A stretch of 64,000 nt of DNA. Source: Dokdonia pacifica. Its GTDB lineage: Bacteria; Bacteroidota; Bacteroidia; Flavobacteriales; Flavobacteriaceae. Under the pieces are notes generated by a model that was not told where the DNA came from, did not search any database, and saw nothing but the letters and a program-made list of their open reading frames with translations. Positions 15,701-23,999 of this stretch are shown here, one piece after another. The DNA lies in assembly GCF_900188275.1 (NCBI RefSeq), contig NZ_FZNY01000001.1:1302001-1366000 (forward strand). The letters are read 5' to 3'. A program made the position numbers and the translations under genes. Position 1 is the first letter of the stretch. Each line of letters starts with the position of its first letter.

Positions 15701-18160
15701 ATGACGATAGAATCCATTTTAATATATGTAGGGAAGAGTATTGCTAGACTGGCTTTCAAAACAGCTTTAAAAAATAAAATCACCCCTCTTTTTGGGGATA
15801 AAGAATCGTATGAAGCAAGCTTGTATCATGTGATTTTAAAAACCATAGAAGATTTTGAAAAAGAACATCCTAGCTCTAAAGTGACAGGTAAATTTCCTTT
15901 TTATAAAAGTCACTTGCTTTTTGATGCTTTAAGTCGCTATGTTTTATTTAATGAAGGCTCAAAGGAAACGTTAGATATTGCCTTTAAAGAAAACACAAAC
16001 ATTATACCTCCAACCAAAGAAGAACTTGAAGCATTCTATCAGTTGTTTTTGGACAATGTAGTTCAAGATCAAAAACTAAAGGATCTGTTTATCAGTGAAA
16101 ATTATCAAAAACAAATATTTTCCAATACTGAAAAACTGAAGAGTTTAATTAATTTAACTACTTCTGTAAAAGACGATACTCAAGAAATTATTAAACGATT
16201 AGACGGAGGGGTCTCTTCTCAAATTCCCAAAGAACTCACAACCCTACTACCTAAGTTAGAAAAAAGGAAAATTGTAGGAAGAAGATCAGAACTGGAAAAA
16301 CTTAAAAAAAGCTTATTTGACAATAAACAAGTCGTTTTGGTTAATGGTATGGGAGGGATAGGAAAGACAACCCTAGCGACCGTATACTTAACAGAGTTTT
16401 TTAATGAATATAATCATATTGCTTGGATAAGCGCCACTCAAAATGGATTCTATAATGATGTGGTTGCGGCAGCTGGACTTTTGGAATCTTTACGAATAGA
16501 ATTAGGAGGTACTCCAGAAGAAACATACAATGCCGTAAAAGCAAAGCTGAACAGCCTCAAAGGCAAAAATTTATTAATTATAGATAATGCTACAGAAGAT
16601 CTGGCTATTTATGCTTCTTATTTGCCTAGTCAACCTAAGTGGCATTTACTAGTGACTTCACGAGAGAAAATTGATTTTTTTGATACGATGGAGATTGGTT
16701 TTTTAAGTGAACCCGAAGCCGTACAACTTTTTAAAGAACACTACAAGTACCAGAAACTTCAAAATAAGGATATTAAAGAATTGGTAGCGGGTATTGAATA
16801 CCATACCCTCACTATAGAAATATTGGCCAAAACTGCCCAAGAATTGCGAATGTCTCCAACAGCATTGAATGCCGCCATTGTAAACAATATGGAGACAGAT
16901 ATTATCACAAGGCATCGCAATAAAAAAATAGGTAAAATCTTGTCTTATTTAACAGCTGTTTTTGATATGAGTGAGTTAACTAAAGATGGTATTACCGTAT
17001 TAAAATATATAAGTGTATTACCTTCTGAATACCTGCAAAATGAAGATTTGGAAGAGGTACTCTCTTTTTTACCAGATATCTTGCCTAGAGGGCGTGCAGA
17101 ATTACTAAAAAAAGGATGGGTGTTATATAACCCATCGGAAGATGCTTATAAACTACATCAAATTATTCAGGAGGTTGTAAAATCTAAGTTTACGCATGAT
17201 GCTGAGTTTTTGGAACCACTTATAATCTCATTGCAATCAGTTTTAAGCTTTAATATTGAAAATAAAGACAATCCCATCTCAAAATTTAAATGGATTCCAT
17301 ATGGGAAAACGTTTTTAAAGCAATTCGAAGAGAATACAGCCATAAATGTATCTACAATTCAAAATAATTTAGGGTTAATACTTAGGGATTTAGGAGATTA
17401 TGTGGGTGCTAAGGGTGTATTGGAAAAGTCAGTAGAGTCTCATGAGAAGTATTTTGGGGAAGATCATCCTAATACTATTAGTAGTTATTCTAATTTTGCG
17501 CTCTTTCTTCAAGATATAGGAGACTATAGAGGCGCAAAGAATTTAATAGAAAGAGTAGTGTCTTCTGATGAGAAAAATTTTGGAGAAGATCATCCTAATA
17601 CTGCAATTAGTTATTCGATTTTGGGATTAGTACTTAAAGATTTAAAGGACTATAGGGGCGCAAAGAATTTATTAGAAAAAGCATTAGTATCAGATGAGAA
17701 GAACTTTGGAGACCACCATCTTAATACTGCGACTAGTTATTTAAATTTAGCAACCACACTTCGAGGTATAGGGGATTATGAGGGCGCAAAGGATTTAATG
17801 GAAAAGGCGATGTCTTCTTATGAAAGAAATTTAGGAATGGATCATCCATACACTACTACTAGCTATTCAAATTTAGCATTGGTGCTTCAAGATTTAGGAA
17901 ATTATGAAGGCGCCAAGGATTTATTGGAAAAGGCAATAGCATCCGATATAAAGAACTTTGGGGAACATCACCCTGCTACTGCAAATCGATATTCTAATTT
18001 GGCTACTGTACATAAAGATTTAGGAAATTATGAAGGTGCAAAGGTTTTATTGGAAAAAGCTTATCAAATCTTTTTAAATAAACTAGGAGGTGAGCACCCT
18101 AACACCAAAATTGTGAAAGGTAATTTAAGTGTAATAATAAAAGAAATGGAAAATCAATAA
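15701..18160 (+). CDS. STAND ATPase (NB-ARC) with C-terminal TPR array
   Basis: An 819-residue NLR-like protein. Residues 1-170 are a helical N-terminal domain I cannot name (no TIR, CHAT, protease or nuclease motif seen). Residues 190-410 are the NB-ARC core, with Walker A GMGGIGKTT at 216-224, Walker B LLIID at 291-295 and the sensor segment LLVTSRE around 316-322. A winged-helix-like stretch (about 410-500) follows. From about 545 to the end there are six 42-residue kinesin-light-chain-type TPRs (for example LGDYVGAKGVLEKSV). In bacteria such proteins sense phage or other ligands through the repeats and activate an N-terminal effector. A defence role is plausible but not shown. The gene lies between two GG-leader peptide genes on the opposite strand. 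Confidence 0.85.
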   Translation: MTIESILIYVGKSIARLAFKTALKNKITPLFGDKESYEASLYHVILKTIEDFEKEHPSSKVTGKFPFYKSHLLFDALSRYVLFNEGSKETLDIAFKENTNIIPPTKEELEAFYQLFLDNVVQDQKLKDLFISENYQKQIFSNTEKLKSLINLTTSVKDDTQEIIKRLDGGVSSQIPKELTTLLPKLEKRKIVGRRSELEKLKKSLFDNKQVVLVNGMGGIGKTTLATVYLTEFFNEYNHIAWISATQNGFYNDVVAAAGLLESLRIELGGTPEETYNAVKAKLNSLKGKNLLIIDNATEDLAIYASYLPSQPKWHLLVTSREKIDFFDTMEIGFLSEPEAVQLFKEHYKYQKLQNKDIKELVAGIEYHTLTIEILAKTAQELRMSPTALNAAIVNNMETDIITRHRNKKIGKILSYLTAVFDMSELTKDGITVLKYISVLPSEYLQNEDLEEVLSFLPDILPRGRAELLKKGWVLYNPSEDAYKLHQIIQEVVKSKFTHDAEFLEPLIISLQSVLSFNIENKDNPISKFKWIPYGKTFLKQFEENTAINVSTIQNNLGLILRDLGDYVGAKGVLEKSVESHEKYFGEDHPNTISSYSNFALFLQDIGDYRGAKNLIERVVSSDEKNFGEDHPNTAISYSILGLVLKDLKDYRGAKNLLEKALVSDEKNFGDHHLNTATSYLNLATTLRGIGDYEGAKDLMEKAMSSYERNLGMDHPYTTTSYSNLALVLQDLGNYEGAKDLLEKAIASDIKNFGEHHPATANRYSNLATVHKDLGNYEGAKVLLEKAYQIFLNKLGGEHPNTKIVKGNLSVIIKEMENQ
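17380..18100 (+). repeat. In-gene 126-bp tandem repeats (TPR units)
   Basis: Six related units of 126 bp encode the TPRs of the STAND ATPase. Recurring words include GATTTAGGAAATTATGAAGG and CATCCTAATACT. DNA-level similarity between units is high enough for unit gain or loss by recombination, a usual way to diversify sensor repeats. Confidence 0.7.
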
Positions 18161-18230
18161 AGATCTGGCAACAAAAACACAAATTAATCATTACCCTAGT
18201 TAAAAAGAAATAACGGGAAAATAAAAATGA

Positions 18231-18252
18231 AAAGCGAACATAAGTTCGCTTT
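18231..18252 (-). terminator. Terminator of GG-leader peptide gene 2
   Basis: AAAGCGAAC pairs with GTTCGCTTT across ATAA, followed on the minus strand by TTCATTTTTATTTT. The stem matches the terminator at 15183-15202. Confidence 0.7.
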
Positions 18253-18265
18253 GTAATATATTATA

Positions 18266-18300
18266 TATAGTTCATCACCACTATTATAGTTCATCACCAC
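18266..18300. repeat. Tandem duplication at end of peptide gene 2
   Basis: The 16-mer TATAGTTCATCACCAC occurs at 18266-18281 and again at 18285-18300, a 19-bp period. The second copy contains the last codons of the peptide gene; the first lies just after its stop on the minus strand. Confidence 0.85.
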
Positions 18301-18463
18301 AACCGAGTAGCGTCATGCATTGCTCATAATTATTATCACTATCCAAAAGATTATGACATAAACTATGTGTCAAATTACATCGTATAGATCCTCCATTAAT
18401 ATTTTTTTGTTCTTGCTTGTTTAACTCTTGAACTCCTTCAAGGTTTGAAATATTTTTTAGCAT
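18284..18463 (-). CDS. GG-leader (bacteriocin-like) peptide 2
   Basis: I found this 59-residue peptide by reading the minus strand; it is short enough to be missed by length filters. It opens MLKNISNLEGVQELNKQEQ and reaches a double glycine at residues 24-25 (NINGG). The remaining 34 residues hold four Cys (IRCN, LCHN, QCMT, GCGDEL). The leader aligns with peptide 1 (MLKN-M/I-S-x-L, x-K-x-D/E-QK-x-I-x-GG), and both genes share the same terminator stem, so they are paralogues now separated by the STAND ATPase gene. The 3' end is partly duplicated in tandem. Confidence 0.72.
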   Translation of the reverse strand: MLKNISNLEGVQELNKQEQKNINGGSIRCNLTHSLCHNLLDSDNNYEQCMTLLGCGDEL

Positions 18464-18637
18464 AATGATTAATTTTAGAGTTAGTATTCTAAGCTAAAGA
18501 TATTAAAATTAATTGATTTCTATGTATTTAGCATGCACAATAAGTGGTGTTAGTGTTTTTAAAAATTGACTTGAGATTTAGACAGATTATCAATATAATT
18601 TATCAGTTATTTATGCTAGAATAGTATTCTTAAACCA

Positions 18638-18667
18638 AAAAGACTCCTTGTAAAACAAGAAGTCTTT
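18638..18667 (-). terminator. Terminator downstream of tRNA-Leu
   Basis: On the minus strand AAAGACTTCTTGT folds with ACAAGGAGTCTTT (one bulge/mismatch), followed by TTTTTGG. It lies immediately after the tRNA 3' end. Confidence 0.75.
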
Positions 18668-18669
18668 AG

Positions 18670-18749
18670 TACCTTGGGTGGGAATCGAACCCACACTCCT
18701 AGGAACGCGAGTTTGAGTCGCGCGCGTCTACCAATTCCGCCACCAAGGC
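18670..18749 (-). tRNA. tRNA-Leu (anticodon CAA)
   Basis: Read on the minus strand, the acceptor GCCTTGG pairs with CCAAGGT, the D-arm is TGGCGGAATTGGTAGACGC, the anticodon stem CGCGA/TCGCG encloses loop CTCAAAC (anticodon CAA), a short class II variable arm is present, and the T-arm is GTGGGTTCGATTCCCAC. CCA is not encoded. A terminator follows directly. Confidence 0.92.
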
Positions 18750-18757
18750 ATTTGTTA

Positions 18758-19003
18758 TCAAAGTGTATCTCTGATAATTCTGAGCTGTTCTTTTCCAACC
18801 CCAGATTTCCAGTATTTTTCTCGTTTCCGAGCACTGGGTCTATCAAGACATGCTTCTTGATAAATAATTTTATAAGGAAGATACGGTTTGGTAGTACGTT
18901 CTCTTCCTGTATTATGTCTATGAAAACGTTCTTCTAGATTCTCAGTCATTCCTACATAAATATAGTTATGATGTATACTAGAGAGTGCGTAAACATAGAT
19001 CAT
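18758..19003 (-). CDS. GIY-YIG family endonuclease, single domain
   Basis: An 81-residue protein consisting of just a GIY-YIG domain: VYAL and YIYVGMT in place of the name motifs, the catalytic Arg in NLEERFHRHN, and a Glu in KREKYWKSG. It belongs to the small UvrC-N-like group frequent in Bacteroidota, usually of unknown role. It lies exactly between tRNA-Leu and a truncated tRNA-Leu copy on the same strand, which suggests insertion or duplication at a tRNA locus. Cotranscription with the downstream tRNA is likely, since only 8 bases separate them. Confidence 0.85.
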   Translation of the reverse strand: MIYVYALSSIHHNYIYVGMTENLEERFHRHNTGRERTTKPYLPYKIIYQEACLDRPSARKREKYWKSGVGKEQLRIIRDTL

Positions 19004-19018
19004 TTCTTCAAAATTTCA

Positions 19019-19088
19019 ATGGCTACGATAGTGAGTCGCAGCGCGCCTGCCTGTCGGCAGACAGGTCTACCAATTCCGCCATTTCGGC
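19019..19088 (-). pseudogene. Truncated tRNA-Leu relic with inserted hairpin
   Basis: On the minus strand GCCGAAA starts a tRNA-like acceptor, then TGGCGGAATTGGTAGAC matches the D-arm of the intact tRNA-Leu over 17 bases. About 18-20 bases containing CTGTCTGCCGACAG follow, inserted where the D-arm should close. An anticodon-like stem-loop (loop CTCACTA) comes next and the sequence then ends: no variable arm, T-arm or 3' acceptor partner (TTTCGGC) is present before the GIY-YIG gene. It should not make a working tRNA. Confidence 0.7.
19047..19065. repeat. Small palindromic insertion in tRNA relic
   Basis: CTGCCTGTCGGCAGACAGG can fold in two overlapping ways (CTGCC/GGCAG or CTGTC/GACAG). It interrupts the tRNA-Leu relic, where the intact gene has none of it. 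Confidence 0.6.
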
Positions 19089-19172
19089 TAAGTGGACAGC
19101 AAAATTAAAGAATAAATTCGATCAAACAACATAAAACACTGACTTTTCTAAGGCTAGACTTATTTTTATTAC

Positions 19173-19180
19173 TATTTTTG
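19173..19180 (+). promoter_or_regulatory. Candidate -7 box of prs
   Basis: TATTTTTG matches the Bacteroidota -7 consensus TAnnTTTG and lies 53 bases before the prs start codon. The -33 element is not clear. Confidence 0.45.
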
Positions 19181-19233
19181 CACCTCCTTTTGAAAAAGGA
19201 ATTAATAATCAATCTGTTTAACCGTTACCAAAG

Positions 19234-20175
19234 ATGGCCGCTACAGTACCACAACCTAAAATATTTGCTTGTCAAAAAAGTAAAGTTCTTGCAGATGCAA
19301 TCGCTAAAGCTTTTGGGCAACCACTAGGAAATGTTATTACCTCTACCTATAGTGATGGAGAATTCCAACCTTCTTTTGAAGAGTCGGTACGTGGTTCTAG
19401 AGTTTTTATCATTGGAAGCACGATGCCTAACAGTGATAACCTCATGGAAATGTTGTTAATGCTAGATGCGGCAAAACGTGCGTCGGCTAGACACATTACT
19501 GCCGTAATTCCTTATTTTGGATGGGCGCGTCAAGATCGTAAAGACAAGCCTAGAGTTCCTATCGCAGCAAAACTAAAAGCAAGCTTATTAGAAACTGCTG
19601 GAGCTACACGTATTATCACTATGGATTTACACGCAGATCAAATCCAAGGATTTTTTGAGAAGCCAGTAGATCATTTATTTGCTTCGACGATATTCCTACC
19701 CTACTTACAAGACTTAGGATTAGAAAATCTTACCATTGCCTCTCCAGATATGGGAGGTAGTAAAAGAGCCTATGCCTATAGTAAAGCAATGGAAAGTGAT
19801 GTGGTGATTTGTTATAAGCAACGTGCTAAGGCAAATGTGATTTCTCACATGGAACTTATAGGTGATGTAGAAGGACAGCATGTAGTGCTTGTAGATGATA
19901 TGGTAGACACTGCCGGTACCTTAACAAAAGCTGCAGATTTGATGATGGAGAAAGGCGCATTAAGTGTACGTGCTATTTGTACACACGCAATTTTAAGCGG
20001 TAATGCCTATGAAAAATTAGAAAATAGTAAACTCAAAGAATTAATCGTAACAGATTCTATTCCTAGAGAGCACAGAAGCGATAAAGTAAAAGTATTGAGC
20101 TGTGCACCACTATTTGCAGATGTAATGCACCGTGTAAATAGCAACACGAGTATCGCATCTAAGTTTGTTATGTAA
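19234..20175 (+). CDS. prs: Ribose-phosphate pyrophosphokinase
   Basis: A 313-residue enzyme that makes PRPP from ribose 5-phosphate and ATP for nucleotide, His and Trp synthesis. Class I marks are present: YSDGEFQPSFEESVRG, the flexible-loop region YFGWARQDRKDKPR, the metal-binding MDLHADQIQGFF, and the PRPP-binding loop VVLVDDMVDTAGT. Length is normal. It is followed 26 bases later by the ribosomal protein L25 gene, an arrangement common in flavobacteria. Confidence 0.96.
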   Translation: MAATVPQPKIFACQKSKVLADAIAKAFGQPLGNVITSTYSDGEFQPSFEESVRGSRVFIIGSTMPNSDNLMEMLLMLDAAKRASARHITAVIPYFGWARQDRKDKPRVPIAAKLKASLLETAGATRIITMDLHADQIQGFFEKPVDHLFASTIFLPYLQDLGLENLTIASPDMGGSKRAYAYSKAMESDVVICYKQRAKANVISHMELIGDVEGQHVVLVDDMVDTAGTLTKAADLMMEKGALSVRAICTHAILSGNAYEKLENSKLKELIVTDSIPREHRSDKVKVLSCAPLFADVMHRVNSNTSIASKFVM

Positions 20176-20201
20176 TTAATTAATACTTAATATATTTTAA
20201 A

Positions 20202-20819
20202 ATGAAGTCAATTTCGATCAAAGGATCTAAAAGAGAAAGCGTGGGCAAGAAAGCTACTAAGGCCTTACGTAATGCTGGACAGGTACCTTGCGTAATCTAC
20301 GGAGGGGATCAGCCAATGCATTTTAGCGCAGGAGAATTAGCGTTTAAAGGTTTGGTATACACACCAGATGCGCATACTGTAGAGATTGAGCTTGAAGGAG
20401 CTACTTACCGTGCAATCCTTCAAGACATCCAATTTCACCCAGTAACAGATCGTATCTTACATATCGATTTCTATCAAATTTTTGATGACAAGGAAGTAAC
20501 TATGATCATCCCAGTAAAATTTGTAGGAAGTTCAAAAGGTGTACTTAATGGAGGTGTTCTACGTAAGAACAACCGTAAATTAAGAGTAAAAGCATTACCA
20601 GATAATCTTCCTGATTTTATCGAGGCAGATATTACAGAGCTTAAGATTGGTAACAAATTATATGTAACTGCACTTGAGAATGATGATTACACGTTCATGC
20701 ACCCTGATAACACAGTAGTATGTCAAGTAAGAACATCTCGTAACGCTGTTGCAGAGGATGAAGAAGAAGACGAAGATGAGGCAACTGAAGCTGCTCCAGC
20801 CGAAGCTGCAGCAGAATAA
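20202..20819 (+). CDS. rplY: 50S ribosomal protein L25/Ctc (TL5 type)
   Basis: A 205-residue long-form L25 that binds 5S rRNA. The N-terminal L25 domain (about 1-95) has [20 protein letters not shown] and the VIYGG strand; the C-terminal TL5 beta domain covers about 96-185. The last 25 residues are an acidic, low-complexity tail ([20 protein letters not shown]) usual for Bacteroidota L25. It is the second gene of the prs operon and is followed by a good terminator. Confidence 0.95.
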   Translation: MKSISIKGSKRESVGKKATKALRNAGQVPCVIYGGDQPMHFSAGELAFKGLVYTPDAHTVEIELEGATYRAILQDIQFHPVTDRILHIDFYQIFDDKEVTMIIPVKFVGSSKGVLNGGVLRKNNRKLRVKALPDNLPDFIEADITELKIGNKLYVTALENDDYTFMHPDNTVVCQVRTSRNAVAEDEEEDEDEATEAAPAEAAAE

Positions 20820-20844
20820 GTATACTCTTCTAAATAATACTATT

Positions 20845-20874
20845 AAAAGCGTCCTATATCAGGGCGCTTTTTTT
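20845..20874 (+). terminator. Terminator of prs-rplY
   Basis: AAAAGCGTCC pairs with GGGCGCTTTT (one wobble), followed by a T-run, 25 bases after rplY. Confidence 0.85.
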
Positions 20875-20975
20875 ATTGTACGCTTTACAAATACAAGAAT
20901 AGATTTTTAGTGCACGCGATATTTGTCAAGGCGTGATGCATTTAGTACTTTTATATTTTAAACGAACAGCGTATT

Positions 20976-21605
20976 ATGTTTTCTTTTTTGAATCGCATTT
21001 TTAAGAAAAAAGAGAGAAAACTCCCTGCTGAAGATCCTATGAAAAAATTTCTCATTGTAGGTTTGGGTAATATAGGTCCCAAATACACAAATACAAGACA
21101 TAACATTGGTTTTAAAGTTTTGGACGCTTTCGCGAAAGCTAAAGAAGCCACTTTTGAAACAGAAAAATTAGGCGACATCGTCAAAACCAAAATAAAAGGA
21201 AAAACAGTAGTTCTTCTCAAGCCTAGTACCTATATGAATTTAAGTGGAAAAGCAGTGCGATACTGGTTACAACAAGAAAAAATCCCATTAGAAAATCTAC
21301 TTGTCATCACAGATGATTTAAATCTAGAATTTGGAACCATCAGAGTAAAAACCAAAGGAAGTGACGGTGGACATAATGGTCTAAAAGATATTCAGGCACA
21401 ACTTAACACAACAAAATACAATAGATTTCGGTTTGGTATAAGTGACCAATTCTCAAAAGGACGTCAGGTAGATTATGTTCTTGGAGAATGGACCCCAGAT
21501 GAAGATGCGGCACTTCCTGAACGATTAGAAAAAAGTTGTGAGGTAATTACCTCTTTTATAGGAGCAGGAATAGGGAATACGATGAATGCATATAACGGCA
21601 AATAA
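20976..21605 (+). CDS. pth: Peptidyl-tRNA hydrolase
   Basis: A 209-residue enzyme that releases tRNA from stalled peptidyl-tRNA. It has the catalytic His block NTRHNIGF, PSTYMNLSG, ITDDLNLEFG and SDGGHNGLKDI. The first 21 residues (MFSFLNRIFKKKERK...) are a basic extension beyond the usual start MKKFLIVGLGNIG. Flavobacterial Pth proteins often carry such an extension, so I keep the upstream ATG, but residue 22 is a possible alternative. The palindrome at 21126 encodes AFAKA in the helix just after NIGFKVL. It ends two bases before ribF. Confidence 0.93.
   Translation: MFSFLNRIFKKKERKLPAEDPMKKFLIVGLGNIGPKYTNTRHNIGFKVLDAFAKAKEATFETEKLGDIVKTKIKGKTVVLLKPSTYMNLSGKAVRYWLQQEKIPLENLLVITDDLNLEFGTIRVKTKGSDGGHNGLKDIQAQLNTTKYNRFRFGISDQFSKGRQVDYVLGEWTPDEDAALPERLEKSCEVITSFIGAGIGNTMNAYNGK
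21126..21139. repeat. Palindrome GCTTTCGCGAAAGC, copy 4 (in pth)
   Basis: Exact copy, read as AFAKA (LDAFAKAKEA). Confidence 0.95.
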
Positions 21606-21607
21606 GA

Positions 21608-22543
21608 TTGAAAACACATTCAAGCGCACATACATTTACTAGCGAGAAAGGAACTGTAGTTACTATAGGAACTTTTGATGGTGTTCATATTGGACATAAA
21701 AAAATCATCGCTAGACTTACAGAAAGTGCCCAAGTAAATCAGTGGGAATCTGTAGTGCTTACTTTTTTTCCGCATCCTCGTATGTTATTACAAAAAGATG
21801 CCGATATAAAATTAATTAATACCATTACAGAACGAGGAGATTTATTAGAAAAACTAGGATTAGATCATCTTGTAGTACACCCATTTACTATTGATTTTTC
21901 GAGAATGCATGCCGAAGATTTTGTAGAAGAGATTCTTGTAAATGCCTTACATGCTAAGAAAGTCATTATAGGATATGATCATCGTTTTGGACGTAATCGT
22001 ACAGCAAATATTGATGATTTAAAACAATTTGGAGCACAATTTGGATTTGAAGTAGAAGAGATTTCTAAACAAGAACTAGAAGATGTAGCGGTGAGTTCTA
22101 CTAAAATTAGAACTGCTTTACATGAAGGTGATATTGATAAGGCAAATGCCTATTTAGGATATCCTATCATGCTAGAAGGGAATGTGGTTTACGGGAAAAG
22201 CCTTGGTAAGAAATTAGGATACCCTACAGCAAATCTTCACATTCAGGAAGACTATAAACTCATTCCTGGGCAAGGAGTGTATGTAGTGCGCTCTTATATA
22301 GAAGGAGCTATTGTATATGGAATGATGAACATTGGAACGAATCCTACCGTAGGAGGTGTAGCACAAACGATAGAAACTTATTTCTTTGATTTTGATAGTG
22401 ATTTGTATGGAAAGCGACTATCTATAGAAATTCTTTGTAAAATACGTAGCGAGCAAAATTTTGAATCTGTAGAGCTACTTATAGAAGCAATGAAAGAAGA
22501 CGAGATATTTTCGAGGACGTATATCCAATCACTAAAAGTGTAA
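21608..22543 (+). CDS. ribF: Bifunctional riboflavin kinase/FAD synthetase
   Basis: A 311-residue enzyme that makes FMN from riboflavin and then FAD. The N-terminal adenylyltransferase domain has GTFDGVHIGHKKI and IGYDHRFGRNR; the C-terminal kinase domain has GKSLGKKLGYPTANL and GMMNIGTNPTV. The start is a TTG two bases after the pth stop, which gives the expected N-terminus; no ATG fits. Length is normal. Translation is probably coupled to pth. Confidence 0.94.
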   Translation: MKTHSSAHTFTSEKGTVVTIGTFDGVHIGHKKIIARLTESAQVNQWESVVLTFFPHPRMLLQKDADIKLINTITERGDLLEKLGLDHLVVHPFTIDFSRMHAEDFVEEILVNALHAKKVIIGYDHRFGRNRTANIDDLKQFGAQFGFEVEEISKQELEDVAVSSTKIRTALHEGDIDKANAYLGYPIMLEGNVVYGKSLGKKLGYPTANLHIQEDYKLIPGQGVYVVRSYIEGAIVYGMMNIGTNPTVGGVAQTIETYFFDFDSDLYGKRLSIEILCKIRSEQNFESVELLIEAMKEDEIFSRTYIQSLKV

Positions 22544-22560
22544 TAGTAAAAAGAACCTAT

Positions 22561-23904
22561 ATGAAAGTGAATCAATTTCTTTTTTCACGTATAGATAATA
22601 GCCCACTAGTTGTTTTTAGGGTGTTCTTTGGGTTATTAATTATGCTAGAAGCATGGGGAGCGATTGCTACAGGTTGGGTAAAACGCATTTTTGTAGATCC
22701 GGAGTTTACATTTAATTTTATTGGGTTTGATTTTTTACAAACCTTTCCGGGTACAGGACCGCAAATGTATGTTTACTTTGTAGTGATGGGTATCTTTGGG
22801 CTCATGGTCATGTTAGGCTATCGTTATAGATTAGCCATTATAGGATATGCCATTATGTGGAGTGCCGTATATCTTATGCAAAAATCTGCTTATAACAACC
22901 ACTATTATTTGTTGATGTTGTTGTTATGGATTATGGCCCTATTTCCAGCACATACGTCTTTTTCACTAGATGCTAAAAGAAACCCTACTATACGAGATGA
23001 GAGTATGCCAAGATGGGTGCCTATTCTTATTATAGCACAACTATGGATTGTATATACGTATGCCTCTATTGCAAAGCTATATCCAGATTGGCTTGATGGA
23101 ACGGCCACTCGCTTGCTGATGTCAGGAAGAAAAGGTACTTGGCTTATAGGAGACATGTTACAATGGTCTTGGGTTCCTTGGGTAGTAGCATATGTAGGAA
23201 TTCTTTTTGATGGACTTATTATCCCAGCATTGCTTTGGAAAAAAACTCGAAAATGGGCTTTTGGAATTTCTATTTTCTTTCACTTGTTTAATTCTGTCGT
23301 ATTTCAAATAGGCATCTTCCCATATATGTCTCTGGCATTTACCTTATTTTTCTTTCCTACGGATGTTATACATCGCATATTTGTAAAAAAATGGAAGCTA
23401 TTTTATCAAAAAACAGATGAGATTCGAGTTCCAAAACTCAGAAACATAGGACTGGTAGTAATTATCACATACTTAATTGTACAAATAGCGTTGCCTTCTA
23501 GACATTGGTTAATAGATGATAATGTATTATGGTCTGAAGAAGGGCATCGATTAAGCTGGCGTATGATGTTACGTACAAAGTCAGGAACAAGCCATTTTAC
23601 AATACTAGATAAAGAGACTAAGAAAAAAGAAAATGTTAATCTTAAAGACTATTTATCAAAGAAGCAAATGCGAAATATCAGGACAAAACCTGACGTAATT
23701 TGGCAATTTGCACAACGTCTCAAAAGAGAATATGCTGCTAAAGGTCAAGATATTTCTGTATTTGTAAATTGTCGTGTCCGAATAAATGGAAGAAAATCAG
23801 CTAGACTTATAGATCCTAAAGTAGACCTGGCAGCTATTCCATGGGATCCATGGAATCATACAACGTGGTTGTTAGATAGTAAAGATTATTTAGATAAAGA
23901 ATAG
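22561..23904 (+). CDS. HTTM-domain membrane protein (gamma-carboxylase-like)
   Basis: A 447-residue membrane protein of the HTTM (horizontally transferred transmembrane) family related to vitamin K-dependent gamma-carboxylase. It starts with a soluble segment FLFSRIDNSPLVVFRVFFG, then six or more helices to about residue 320, with the conserved block YTYASIAKLYPDWLDG and HLFNSVVFQIGIFPY. The C-terminal 125 residues are soluble and rich in charged residues. Bacterial members lack a proven reaction. It follows ribF by 17 bases and is likely cotranscribed. Confidence 0.8.
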   Translation: MKVNQFLFSRIDNSPLVVFRVFFGLLIMLEAWGAIATGWVKRIFVDPEFTFNFIGFDFLQTFPGTGPQMYVYFVVMGIFGLMVMLGYRYRLAIIGYAIMWSAVYLMQKSAYNNHYYLLMLLLWIMALFPAHTSFSLDAKRNPTIRDESMPRWVPILIIAQLWIVYTYASIAKLYPDWLDGTATRLLMSGRKGTWLIGDMLQWSWVPWVVAYVGILFDGLIIPALLWKKTRKWAFGISIFFHLFNSVVFQIGIFPYMSLAFTLFFFPTDVIHRIFVKKWKLFYQKTDEIRVPKLRNIGLVVIITYLIVQIALPSRHWLIDDNVLWSEEGHRLSWRMMLRTKSGTSHFTILDKETKKKENVNLKDYLSKKQMRNIRTKPDVIWQFAQRLKREYAAKGQDISVFVNCRVRINGRKSARLIDPKVDLAAIPWDPWNHTTWLLDSKDYLDKE

Positions 23905-23927
23905 TACCTCTTGTTTTACTATTTGCT

Positions 23928-23935
23928 TAAATTTG
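23928..23935 (+). promoter_or_regulatory. Candidate -7 box of serS
   Basis: TAAATTTG matches TAnnTTTG. If used, transcription starts near 23942 and leaves a leader of about 120 bases before serS. Confidence 0.4.
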
Positions 23936-23999
23936 CCATCTTAAATAAAGGACCTCTAGGCAAAGCTCATGAGGCATTTATACGAAACTGAATTTTAAT

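Noticed and set aside
17380-18100. Regularly spaced repeats that might be taken for a CRISPR array
   Set aside because: The 126-bp period stays in frame and encodes TPR units of the STAND protein; there are no spacers.
18616-18937. Open frames over the tRNA-Leu and GIY-YIG region on both strands
   Set aside because: They read through the tRNA gene or against the clear GIY-YIG frame; they are chance frames.
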